Source of the DNA: an uncultured Bacilli bacterium
GTDB taxonomy: Bacteria; Bacillota_I; Bacilli_A; RF39; UBA660
NCBI GenBank assembly: GCA_944331955.1
Contig: CALVIY010000011.1
Location: 1 to 33,998 of the forward strand
Direction: 5' to 3'
DNA: 33,998 bases
Shown here: piece by piece, positions 23,736-30,726 of the stretch
Layout of the letters: each line of letters opens with the position of its first letter
How positions within the stretch are numbered: position 1 is the first letter of the stretch
The notes under the pieces: generated by a model
What the model was told of the DNA's origin: nothing
Databases searched by the model: none
What the model saw: the letters and a program-made list of their open reading frames with translations, nothing else
Program-made: the position numbers and the translations under genes

Positions 23736-24464
23736 ATGAAAAAATTAAGATTGAAAAAAGGTGTTAAAAACAGTGCTATTATTGGTGCTTATCTAATTGC
23801 TTTCTCACTAACAGGAATGGGTGCTTTCTATGTAAGTCAAAATATGCAAGCGAATAATCCAAAAGAAGAAGACATAGAATATGTTAACTCATCTATTATT
23901 GATGATAGAGAAAAAGATCAAGAAGTAATCAAAGAAGAAATTAAGATGTTAAAACCATACACAGATGAAAATGTTCAAACTCTTAAATACTTCTATGATT
24001 ATCAAGCAGCAGCAGAATCTCAAGAAAAATCAATTCTTTATCATGAAAATACTTACATTCAAAACTCAGGTATGGATTTTGGTCTAACAGATACTTTCGA
24101 TGTAGTATCAGTATTAGATGGAACAGTAGTAGATGTAAGAGAAGATGAGCTTCTTGGTACAATTGTAGAAATAAAGCATGATAATGACTTCATTAGTAGT
24201 TACCAAAGTCTAAGTGAAGTATCAGTTAAAAAGAATGATGCTATAACTAGAGGACAAGTAATAGGTAAAAGTGGTACAAACACAATCGATCAAGATCTAG
24301 GAAATCACTTACATTTTGAACTTTATAAATCAGGTGAAGTCGTAGATCCTAGTAAATATTTTGATCAAGTAATTAGTGATAGTAATGATAAAGAAAACAT
24401 AACAGAAAGTACTACTGAAAATACAACTGAAGAAAATACTAACACTAATGAAGAAACGGAGTAA
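23736..24464 (+). CDS. spoIIQ: SpoIIQ-like M23-fold forespore membrane protein (catalytically degenerate)
   Basis: A 242-residue protein with a basic N-terminus, one membrane segment (about 13-35), an extracellular LytM/M23 domain (about 95-210) and an acidic Thr/Asn/Glu tail. Of the zinc and catalytic residues, D114 and H191-L-H193 remain, but the first His is Asn110 (NSGMD instead of HxGxD) and the His of YxHL is Ser158 (YQSL). Bacillus SpoIIQ is likewise a degenerate LytM protein that docks with SpoIIIAH across the two forespore membranes. Position before mbl matches Bacillus, but spoIID and spoIIID are absent. The start is ATG 23736 behind GAGGTGAT. Confidence 0.8.
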   Translation: MKKLRLKKGVKNSAIIGAYLIAFSLTGMGAFYVSQNMQANNPKEEDIEYVNSSIIDDREKDQEVIKEEIKMLKPYTDENVQTLKYFYDYQAAAESQEKSILYHENTYIQNSGMDFGLTDTFDVVSVLDGTVVDVREDELLGTIVEIKHDNDFISSYQSLSEVSVKKNDAITRGQVIGKSGTNTIDQDLGNHLHFELYKSGEVVDPSKYFDQVISDSNDKENITESTTENTTEENTNTNEETE

Positions 24465-24478
24465 ATACCGTTTTTTTT
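24451..24478 (+). terminator. Intrinsic terminator after spoIIQ
   Basis: AAACGG/CCGTTT (24454-24459 with 24468-24473), extendable by three more pairs including one G-U, 8-base loop containing the stop codon, eight T (24471-24478). Confidence 0.8.
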
Positions 24479-24491
24479 CTAAGAAAAACAA

Positions 24492-24520
24492 TTTACATTA
24501 TAATATATTTCTGCTAAAAT
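24492..24520 (+). promoter_or_regulatory. Sigma-A promoter for mbl
   Basis: TTTACA (24492-24497), 17 bases, TAAAAT (24515-24520), preceded by TGC (extended -10). Confidence 0.65.
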
Positions 24521-24545
24521 ATTAACAGTAAAAGGACGTGATATG

Positions 24546-25538
24546 ATGTTATCAAAAGATATTGGAATAGATTTAGGTACTGCAAATGTATTAATATATA
24601 TAAAAGGAGAAGGAATAGTTTTAAACGAACCTAGTGTTGTTGCTATTGATACAGATAATAAAAAAGTAGTAGCAGTAGGTAAAGAAGCTAGTGAAATGTT
24701 AGGTAGAACTCCTGAAAAAGTAAAAGCTATAAAACCTATGAAAGATGGAGTTATAGCAGATTTTGAGATTACCGAAATAATGCTAGATTATTTTATTAGA
24801 AAAATACATGCTAGAAACTTCTTATCAAGACCTAGAATCTTAATTTGTTGTCCAACTAATGTAACTCCAGTTGAAAAGAATGCTATTAAAGAAGCAGCCG
24901 AACGTACAGGAGCAAGAAAAGTATTCTTAGAAGAAGAACCTAAAGTAGCAGCACTAGGAGCAGGTATGGATATATCAAAACCTAGTGCTAACATGGTAAT
25001 AGATATTGGAGGAGGAACAACAGATATTGCAATTCTTTCATTAAATGATATAGTAAATAGTGCATCCGTAAGAATTGCAGGAAATGTCTTTGATCAAGAT
25101 ATTGTTAAATATATCAAAGAAAAATATAAACTGTTAATAGGAGAAAAAACAGCAGAAGATATAAAAATAGACTTTGCAAACCTATATGAACCTGATAAGA
25201 AAAATAAATTAGAAGTAAGAGGTAGAGACTTAGTAACAGGACTACCTAACACAATTGAAATAAATGAACAAGAAACAGAAGAAGCTTTACATGAATCAAT
25301 TTATAAAATAGTAAAAGCTGCTACTAACGTCTTAGAACAAACACCACCAGAGTTATCCGCAGATATTGTGGATAAAGGTATTATTCTAACAGGTGGAGGT
25401 TCTATGCTTAAAGGTTTAAATGAAGTATTAAAGAAAGAACTAAAAGTACCAGTATTAATAGCAGATAGCCCTCTAACTTGTGTTGTAGAAGGTACAGGAG
25501 TACTTTTAGATAATATTAAATTATTAGAAGATAACTAA
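24546..25538 (+). CDS. mbl: Rod-shape determining actin homologue Mbl (MreB family)
   Basis: A cytoskeletal ATPase that forms membrane-bound filaments and guides lateral wall synthesis. Sequence features are the phosphate-1 loop DIGIDLGTANVLIYIKGEG, GVIADFEIT, the phosphate-2 loop VIDIGGGTTDIAILS, the adenosine motif ILTGGGSMLKG, and a C-terminal GTGVLLDNI. Two ATGs stand in a row (24543 and 24546); the second aligns with the Mbl start and gives 330 residues. Position after spoIIQ is as in Bacillus mbl. A partner mreC/mreD is not in the window. It is expected to imply rod-shaped cells. Confidence 0.93.
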   Translation: MLSKDIGIDLGTANVLIYIKGEGIVLNEPSVVAIDTDNKKVVAVGKEASEMLGRTPEKVKAIKPMKDGVIADFEITEIMLDYFIRKIHARNFLSRPRILICCPTNVTPVEKNAIKEAAERTGARKVFLEEEPKVAALGAGMDISKPSANMVIDIGGGTTDIAILSLNDIVNSASVRIAGNVFDQDIVKYIKEKYKLLIGEKTAEDIKIDFANLYEPDKKNKLEVRGRDLVTGLPNTIEINEQETEEALHESIYKIVKAATNVLEQTPPELSADIVDKGIILTGGGSMLKGLNEVLKKELKVPVLIADSPLTCVVEGTGVLLDNIKLLEDN

Positions 25539-25557
25539 AGATATGCTTTAGTTTTTT
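25533..25557 (+). terminator. Intrinsic terminator of mbl
   Basis: 8-bp stem AACTAAAG/CTTTAGTT (25533-25540 with 25546-25553), 5-base loop, T-run. The stop codon (25536-25538) is inside the 5' arm. Confidence 0.85.
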
Positions 25558-25563
25558 CTTTTG

Positions 25564-25592
25564 TTGTAAAAATTTATTACTCTTGTTATAAT
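25564..25592 (+). promoter_or_regulatory. Sigma-A promoter for tagO
   Basis: TTGTAA (25564-25569), 17 bases, perfect TATAAT (25587-25592), 25 bases before the start codon. Confidence 0.75.
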
Positions 25593-25615
25593 AATTTTAG
25601 AAAAGAGGAAAATTT

Positions 25616-26749
25616 ATGAATCAACAAATAATAGATATTCTAAAGATAGTTATAACTACTTTTATCTGTTCTGCTTTGATAATGCCATTTATGAAAAGAA
25701 TAGCTACACATATAGGAGCATTAGATATACCAAGAACAGATGAAGGAAATAGACATATCCATAAAAAAGTAATACCCAAACTAGGAGGAGTAGGAATATT
25801 TTTGGCATTTCTAATAGGTTATATGCTCTTTGGAACAGAAAGTGTCCAGATGAATTCAATCTTAATTGGAAGCTTTATAATAGTTTTAACAGGAATAGCA
25901 GATGATATTAAATCCCTTAGAGCTAGAACAAAACTAATAGGACAAATAATTGCCGCATCAATATTAGTATTTTATGGAGGATTCTTATTAAACAATATAA
26001 CAGCTTTTGGATATACTATTAATTTTGGCTGGTTTTCCTACCCATTAACAATTCTTTTTATAGTAGCATGTGTTAATATAATAAACTTAATTGACGGATT
26101 AGATGGTTTAAGTGGTGGTATCAGTAGTATATTCTTCTTAACCATAGGTATAATAGGATATTTCCAAGGACGTAGCGGTACACTTGTTATGACATTAACA
26201 TTTATTATGTTAGGAGCAACTTTAGGATTCTTGTTACATAATTTCTATCCAGCTAAAATATTCTGTGGAGACTGTGCAATGTACTTAGGCTTTATGATAG
26301 CAGTAATTACTCTATTAGAGTTTAAAGGACCAGCATTAACCAGTTTGTTTGTTCCTTTAATGATTTTAGGAATTCCAATATTAGATACATTATTCGCCAT
26401 TATAAGAAGATTATTAAAACATCAAGCACCGTTTTCTCCGGATAAAGAACACATACATCATCAATTATTAGGAATGAATTTTTCACAAAGAACAACAGTA
26501 CTAATAATATATGGTTTTAATATTCTCTTCGCTTTTGCATCTATATTCTATTCCCTAAAAGATCCATATATGGGTAAAATTTTATATATTATAATATTTA
26601 TCATTGTTGTATGGTTTGTTCTAAGAACAACAGTAATTTCTAAAAAGAATAAAGAAGTAACAGATAATATAATTGAAAAAGTAGGAGAAGTAATAAAAAA
26701 AGAACCTAAAGTAAAAAAAGTAAAGAACCCAAAAAATAGGGCTAAATAG
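25616..26749 (+). CDS. tagO: Undecaprenyl-phosphate N-acetylglucosaminyl-1-phosphate transferase (TagO/WecA family)
   Basis: A 377-residue polytopic membrane enzyme with about ten or eleven segments. It moves GlcNAc-1-phosphate onto undecaprenyl phosphate, the first step of wall teichoic acid or other glycopolymer synthesis. Cytoplasmic loops carry the family motifs: the DD pair in GIADDIKSLRARTKL, NLIDGLDGLSGGIS, and the His-rich SPDKEHIHHQLLG. The C-terminal tail (about 345-377) is Lys-rich. MraY is excluded by the short HIHHQL type loop. RBS AAAGAGG. Downstream teichoic acid genes are not present in the window. Confidence 0.93.
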   Translation: MNQQIIDILKIVITTFICSALIMPFMKRIATHIGALDIPRTDEGNRHIHKKVIPKLGGVGIFLAFLIGYMLFGTESVQMNSILIGSFIIVLTGIADDIKSLRARTKLIGQIIAASILVFYGGFLLNNITAFGYTINFGWFSYPLTILFIVACVNIINLIDGLDGLSGGISSIFFLTIGIIGYFQGRSGTLVMTLTFIMLGATLGFLLHNFYPAKIFCGDCAMYLGFMIAVITLLEFKGPALTSLFVPLMILGIPILDTLFAIIRRLLKHQAPFSPDKEHIHHQLLGMNFSQRTTVLIIYGFNILFAFASIFYSLKDPYMGKILYIIIFIIVVWFVLRTTVISKKNKEVTDNIIEKVGEVIKKEPKVKKVKNPKNRAK

Positions 26750-26764
26750 CTACTATTTTTTTTT
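26732..26764 (+). terminator. Intrinsic terminator of tagO
   Basis: 8-bp stem AAAAATAG/CTATTTTT (26732-26739 with 26753-26760) with an inner GCT/AGC pair, T-run to 26764. The stop codon is in the loop region. Confidence 0.75.
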
Positions 26765-26792
26765 GACAAATTTAATATAAACTGGAAATATA

Positions 26793-26801
26793 TGGTAAAA
26801 T
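26793..26801 (+). promoter_or_regulatory. Extended -10 element for the agrA-agrC operon
   Basis: TGGTAAAAT, with a leader of about 33 bases to the GTG at 26840. A perfect TTGACA at 26763-26768 is too far (27 bases) for ordinary use, which may mean activation by a regulator or a chance match. Confidence 0.4.
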
Positions 26802-26839
26802 TTAGAAGTGTATGTGCAGTATCAAAGGAGGAGGTAGTA

Positions 26840-27571
26840 GTGTTAAATTTTATTATATGCGATGATGAAAAGGAGTTTAGAAATCTTATAAAAAGTGAAG
26901 TAGATAAATTTATGATGAACTACGATGTTGAATATAAAACATACGAGTTAGAAAGTTATGAAAGTGATTTTGAATCATTAGCAAGAAAAGAGTTAGGCTT
27001 CAAAGTTTATTTCTTCGATATTAAGACTAAAAATGGTTCAGGTTTAGATGCAGCGAGATTTATAAGAGAAGAATTAGATGATTGGAACTCTATTATAATA
27101 ATAGTAACTGCATTTGCAGAATATAGATATGAAGCATTATCTAATAGATTGTATTTATTAGATTTCATTAGTAAATTTGATAATTGTAAAACAAAGTTAA
27201 AAGAAACTTTAAAGATAATATATAAACAATATAACAGTAGAGAAAAATGCTTAAGTTATGAATATAACTATGTTTTATATAAAATAGAACTTAAGAATAT
27301 TATCTTCATAGAAAAAGAACAAGATAGTAAAAGATGTATAGTCCATACAGATTATGGAAATTTTAAAGCACCATTTACATTAAATGCCATTGCTAAAGAA
27401 TTAGACAAAAGATTCTTAAAAGTTCATAAGAGTCTAATTTTGAATGTAGATAAAATAAGAAGTTATGATACCAAAGAAAATGAAGTGCTATTCGTAAATG
27501 GTATGAGCACTAATTTGATATCTAGATCAGGTAAAAAGGAGTTGGTAAATTGTGTTCGAACTGATAATTAA
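26840..27571 (+). CDS. agrA: LytTR-family response regulator (AgrA-like)
   Basis: A 243-residue regulator. The receiver domain (about 1-125) has the acidic pair D8-D9 in FIICDDEKEF, phosphoacceptor D60 in YFFDIKTKNGSG, and Thr in IIVTAF. The LytTR DNA-binding domain (about 140-243) has IIFIEKEQDSK and RFLKVHKSLILNVDKI. This matches the AgrA type, which activates agr and target promoters when phosphorylated by the peptide-sensing kinase. The start is GTG 26840 behind AAAGGAGGAGG; the in-frame ATG at 26792 has no RBS. Its end overlaps the kinase gene by 20 bases. Confidence 0.88.
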   Translation: MLNFIICDDEKEFRNLIKSEVDKFMMNYDVEYKTYELESYESDFESLARKELGFKVYFFDIKTKNGSGLDAARFIREELDDWNSIIIIVTAFAEYRYEALSNRLYLLDFISKFDNCKTKLKETLKIIYKQYNSREKCLSYEYNYVLYKIELKNIIFIEKEQDSKRCIVHTDYGNFKAPFTLNAIAKELDKRFLKVHKSLILNVDKIRSYDTKENEVLFVNGMSTNLISRSGKKELVNCVRTDN

Positions 27572-28835
27572 AATAATAATATACTCAATTATGCCTATTA
27601 CTAGTTTTTTTATAGTAAAGCAATTAGCAAAAAATCATGAGAAGGTTTCAACATATACAATATTAATAATTTTAATCATAACGCTACCTACATTTATTTT
27701 TTATGAAACAAAATATAATGCACTTGTATTATTAATATCATATATATTATCAATAGTACTGTATAAAAGATATTTTAAAATAAATCTTGTAACCTCAATA
27801 GTATTATGTAGTGTAGAAGTTATATTAGTAACTCTATCGGATTTATTTTTTACTTCTATAAACTTAATGATTTTTAGTTATGAAGAAGTTAGAAATATAT
27901 GGTACATATCATTTGTTAATAATTTACTTGTGGGTGTTTTTTCTTACTTAATTTCTACTCTTGATTTTATATCTAATAAAGTAACATATCTATGCAAAAA
28001 GATAAATAATAAAACAGGATATAAAATAGCAATATTTGCAATAGTAAGTATTCTAATTATTGCCATATTATTCTTTAATATAACTGCTATATTTAAACTT
28101 AATTTATATTATGCAATAACAATCATAGGCTTATTTGGTCTTTTGATTCTATACTATTTTTATATTTCAGAAATAACAAATTATGAAAAGCTAAATGATG
28201 AGTATAATATTTTGTTTGATTATGTTCAAACATTTGAAAATTGGATTGACGATGAACAAATGTATAGACATGAATTAAAGAATAATTTATCTATAATAAG
28301 AAATATGACTAAAAACAAAAAAATAATTAACAAAATTGATGAGATGTTAAACTTTACTATAGTAATAGATGACAATGATATAGAAGATTTAAAAAATATT
28401 CCTAAAGGTGGTCTAAAAGGTCTAATATACTATAAAGTTGCATTGGCTAAAAATAAAAAAGTAAAGATGATTATAGAAGCAAGTCCTAAAGCAACTTCTT
28501 TATTAAAGAAATTAGAAGAGAAAAAATTAAGAAAACTTTGTATTGTTCTAGGTATTTATTTAGATAATGCTCTAGAAGCAGCCGCTATTTCTAAAAATAA
28601 ATCTGTAACACTTGAAATATATAAGTCTAATAATAATTTAACATTCACAATCTCTAATACTTATAAAAACATTATTCCAATTAAAGATATGAAAAAGAAA
28701 GGATATACTACTAAAGGAAAAAATCATGGTAAAGGGCTATACTATGTAAGTAAAGTATTAAACAAAGAAAAATGGATTGAAAGTTCACAGATTTTCCTTA
28801 ATGACTATTTTATTCAAAAAATTTGTATAAAATAA
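27552..28835 (+). CDS. agrC: AgrC-like sensor histidine kinase (GHKL ATPase)
   Basis: A 427-residue membrane kinase. The N-terminal half (about 1-205) holds six or seven hydrophobic segments, as in AgrC sensors of cyclic peptides. The dimerisation and phosphoacceptor helix is YRHELKNNLSIIRNM with H240. The ATPase domain has the N-box GIYLDNALEAA and GKGLYYVSKVL. It is expected to phosphorylate the LytTR regulator encoded just upstream. The start is GTG 27552, inside the end of agrA, with AAAAGGAG as RBS. A 13-bp bidirectional terminator overlaps its stop. Confidence 0.88.
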   Translation: MFELIIKIIIYSIMPITSFFIVKQLAKNHEKVSTYTILIILIITLPTFIFYETKYNALVLLISYILSIVLYKRYFKINLVTSIVLCSVEVILVTLSDLFFTSINLMIFSYEEVRNIWYISFVNNLLVGVFSYLISTLDFISNKVTYLCKKINNKTGYKIAIFAIVSILIIAILFFNITAIFKLNLYYAITIIGLFGLLILYYFYISEITNYEKLNDEYNILFDYVQTFENWIDDEQMYRHELKNNLSIIRNMTKNKKIINKIDEMLNFTIVIDDNDIEDLKNIPKGGLKGLIYYKVALAKNKKVKMIIEASPKATSLLKKLEEKKLRKLCIVLGIYLDNALEAAAISKNKSVTLEIYKSNNNLTFTISNTYKNIIPIKDMKKKGYTTKGKNHGKGLYYVSKVLNKEKWIESSQIFLNDYFIQKICIK

Positions 28836-28860
28836 AATTCGTAAAACTACGAATTTTATT
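28831..28860. terminator. Bidirectional terminator between agrC and agrD
   Basis: 13-bp perfect stem (28831-28843 with 28848-28860), AAAC loop, with T-rich sequence on each strand. It holds the agrC stop codon (28833-28835) on plus and two bases of the agrD stop on minus. Confidence 0.85.
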
Positions 28861-28990
28861 AGTCCATATTTTTTAAAGCTTTTGGTTCTTCAACACATAA
28901 CCAAGTACATCCCATACTAGCACTAGCAGTAGCAAGCATTGCAACAGCTGCTAGAACTTTAGCCATTCTTTTTTTCATTTTCCTTTTCAT
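28859..28990 (-). CDS. agrD: AgrD-like cyclic autoinducer precursor peptide
   Basis: A 43-codon ORF. It has a basic N-terminus (MKRKMKKRMAK), a small-residue amphipathic helix (VLAAVAMLATASASMG), the core CTWLCV, and the acidic Pro-containing tail EEPKALKNMD. This is the three-part plan of AgrD: leader, a Cys-led ring of about five residues with aromatic content, and a tail that AgrB removes. The likely ring is C28-T-W-L-C32. A second Cys at the ring end is unusual. A start at the ATG of codon 5 (28978) is possible, since AAGGA directly abuts the first ATG. The gene stands 39 bases after agrB on the same strand. Confidence 0.82.
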   Translation of the reverse strand: MKRKMKKRMAKVLAAVAMLATASASMGCTWLCVEEPKALKNMD

Positions 28991-29011
28991 TCCTTTCTTT
29001 ACTACTTTTTA

Positions 29012-29034
29012 TTTAAACATGAAAAATGTTTAAA
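29012..29034 (-). promoter_or_regulatory. Hairpin between agrB and agrD
   Basis: 9-bp perfect stem TTTAAACAT/ATGTTTAAA (29026-29034 with 29012-29020), 5-base loop, overlapping the agrB stop. There is no T-run on the minus strand, so partial attenuation or mRNA processing that sets the agrB:agrD ratio is more likely than full termination. Confidence 0.5.
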
Positions 29035-29632
29035 CCTTTCTATAGTTCCTATATGGTTCTTTAAATATTAAATACATAATAGGAGATATTAAAATAGTTT
29101 CAATAAGTAATGAGGCCATTAATAAATCACTAATCTCATAGCCATTAAATACTATAATAAGTATGCTATAAATAATTGCAAGTCCAGTTGCACATACTTT
29201 TCTAATAAGCCTTTTTTTCTTATTAGTTAAAGGCCTTTTCCAAGTATCAGCAGGTGCACAAATTATAAATGTAATAATTGAAATCACACATAGAATTACT
29301 TTAATAGTAAGATTAATTTCAAAAGTAATAAATATATAAGGTAATCCCAATATTAAAAGTGTACTTGAAGTTAAACAAACTATAGACTTACTTGCATGAA
29401 ATCCAAAACCAGGGAATCTTATTATATTAAAAAATATTAATGTAATAAGAAATTCTCTGATGAAGCCAAGAAGTAATGCAATTAGAAAAATTATTACTAG
29501 TTTAGTTATAGTCATATAAAGACCTTCTAAACCATATTCTAACTTTTCTTTTTCTTCCTCACTTAACTCTTTTTGATCATTAGTATTTCTAGCAATAAAG
29601 TTCATAGTATGATTTAAAAATACTTCCTTCAT
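29030..29632 (-). CDS. agrB: AgrB-like membrane peptidase
   Basis: A 200-residue membrane protein with about five or six hydrophobic segments. The cysteine-protease pair is H79 and C86 in GFHASKSIVCLTSS, with the same 7-residue spacing as in Staphylococcus AgrB. AgrB cuts the C-terminal tail of AgrD and forms the cyclic thiolactone. The basic loop PADTWKRPLTNKKKRLIRK is also typical. RBS GGAGG precedes the ATG. It is the first gene of a minus-strand agrB-agrD operon that runs toward the agrA-agrC operon. Confidence 0.92.
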   Translation of the reverse strand: MKEVFLNHTMNFIARNTNDQKELSEEEKEKLEYGLEGLYMTITKLVIIFLIALLLGFIREFLITLIFFNIIRFPGFGFHASKSIVCLTSSTLLILGLPYIFITFEINLTIKVILCVISIITFIICAPADTWKRPLTNKKKRLIRKVCATGLAIIYSILIIVFNGYEISDLLMASLLIETILISPIMYLIFKEPYRNYRKV

Positions 29633-29654
29633 ACCATCCTCCTATGCTACCTAT

Positions 29655-29660
29655 ATTATA
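29655..29660 (-). promoter_or_regulatory. -10 element for agrB-agrD
   Basis: TATAAT on the minus strand, 22 bases before the agrB start. The sequence at the -35 position (ATTATT) is far from consensus, as expected for an activator-dependent promoter. Confidence 0.45.
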
Positions 29661-29770
29661 TATCTTTAATTATAAAAAATAATAACAATTCCTTTAAATG
29701 CTATTTTTTTACTATAAAGTGAAAAAAAGACATTTTTTTTAATAAAATAAACATTTTAAAGCCTGAAACT

Positions 29771-29811
29771 AACAATTGCCGGTAAAATTATAAATATTAT
29801 TGCAACAGTTG
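29771..29811 (+). promoter_or_regulatory. Two LytTR-like boxes upstream of the cold-shock gene
   Basis: AACAATTG (29771-29778) and AACAGTTG (29804-29811) resemble half-sites of LytTR regulators, 33 bases apart (about three turns; known AgrA half-sites are usually nearer 21). TATAAT follows at 29813-29818 without a good -35. This 250-base agrB-csp gap holds nothing else I can name. Confidence 0.3.
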
Positions 29812-29884
29812 TTATAATGAATTCACATCGTTTGAAAAGAAGTAGCCACCTAATGAGGAATAAAAGGATGTGGAGGTGATTCTA

Positions 29885-30103
29885 GTGATAGGAAAAGTAA
29901 AGTGGTTCAATAATGAAAAAGGCTATGGATTTATTGAATATAAAGAAAACGAAGACATTTTTGTTCATTATTCAACTATTAATTGCGACGGTTATAAGAC
30001 TTTGTCTGAAGGACAATATGTAGAATTTACATTGCTTGAAACTAGTAAAGGGTATCAAGCAGTCGATGTAACACCAATAAAAGAACCAGCTTTAGCAAAA
30101 TAG
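29885..30103 (+). CDS. Cold-shock domain protein
   Basis: A 72-residue single cold-shock domain that binds single-stranded RNA and DNA. RNP1 is KGYGFIEY and RNP2 is DIFVHYSTI, preceded by the standard GKVKWFNNEKG. The start is GTG 29885 behind GGAGGTGATTCTA; an upstream in-frame GTG at 29870 lies in the RBS. The leader sequence CCACCT (29846-29851) can pair with the AGGTG of the RBS, so translation may be structure-controlled, as is common for csp mRNAs. A terminator overlaps the stop. Confidence 0.94.
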   Translation: MIGKVKWFNNEKGYGFIEYKENEDIFVHYSTINCDGYKTLSEGQYVEFTLLETSKGYQAVDVTPIKEPALAK

Positions 30104-30114
30104 TTGGTTTTTTT
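30084..30114 (+). terminator. Intrinsic terminator of the cold-shock gene
   Basis: 8-bp stem AACCAGCT/AGTTGGTT with one G-U (30084-30091 with 30102-30109), 10-base loop, T-run to 30114. The stop codon (30101-30103) is at the loop/3' arm boundary. Confidence 0.8.
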
Positions 30115-30133
30115 GCTCCTTTTGTGGTATATT
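30104..30133 (+). promoter_or_regulatory. Promoter for hpf
   Basis: TTGGTT (30104-30109), 18 bases, TATATT (30128-30133), with TGG before it (extended -10). The -35 lies inside the preceding terminator. Confidence 0.5.
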
Positions 30134-30154
30134 ATTGTTAAGGAAGGTGATAAT

Positions 30155-30682
30155 ATGGAAATTATTATTCGTGGTGACAAAATTGAAGTAACTGCTGCGA
30201 TGAAAGACTACATTAATGAGAAATTAAAAAGATTAGAGAAATATCTAGAAAACAGTGATAGTGTACGTGCTAACGTAGTAGTGAAAGTTAAAGGACATAT
30301 GCAAACTGTCGAAATTACAATTCCACTTCACAATTTTATTATTAGGTCTGAAGAGACTCAAGATGATTTCTATGCATCAGTAGATAAAGCAATAGATGTT
30401 ATAGAACGTCAAATTAGAAAGAATAAGACTAAAATTAAAGCTAAAGAAGCTAAAACTAGAATCGATTTTAATATTGTAGATATCGAAGAAGAAGAACATG
30501 AAGAAAATAACATTATTAAACATAAGAAAATAGAAGTAAAGCCTATGGATGAAGAAGAGGCAATCCTTCAACTAGAATTACTAGGACATGAGTTTTACTT
30601 ATTTAAAAACGTTGATACCAATAAAGAAGCAGTTGTTTATAAAAGAAAACATGGTGGCTATGGTATAATAGAAGCTGAATAA
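30155..30682 (+). CDS. hpf: Ribosome hibernation promoting factor, long form
   Basis: A 175-residue protein that dimerises 70S ribosomes into inactive 100S particles. The N-terminal ribosome-binding domain (about 1-100) starts MEIIIRGDKIEVTAAMKDYI and has DDFYASVDKAIDVIERQI. A charged linker follows, then the C-terminal dimerisation domain (about 120-175) with KPMDEEEAILQLELLGHEFY and a GGYGIIE end. The two-domain length marks the long form of Firmicutes. The start is ATG 30155 behind AAGGAAGGTGAT. Location upstream of secA matches Bacillus. Confidence 0.95.
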   Translation: MEIIIRGDKIEVTAAMKDYINEKLKRLEKYLENSDSVRANVVVKVKGHMQTVEITIPLHNFIIRSEETQDDFYASVDKAIDVIERQIRKNKTKIKAKEAKTRIDFNIVDIEEEEHEENNIIKHKKIEVKPMDEEEAILQLELLGHEFYLFKNVDTNKEAVVYKRKHGGYGIIEAE

Positions 30683-30687
30683 AAAAG

Positions 30688-30726
30688 AAGAATGATACAG
30701 ACATATAAGTATCATTCTTTATTTTT
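30688..30726. terminator. Bidirectional terminator between hpf and the minus-strand gene
   Basis: 11-bp perfect stem (30688-30698 with 30709-30719), 10-base loop, T-rich tail to 30726 on plus and T-rich flank on minus. It also contains the first base of the stop codon of the convergent gene. Confidence 0.8.
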
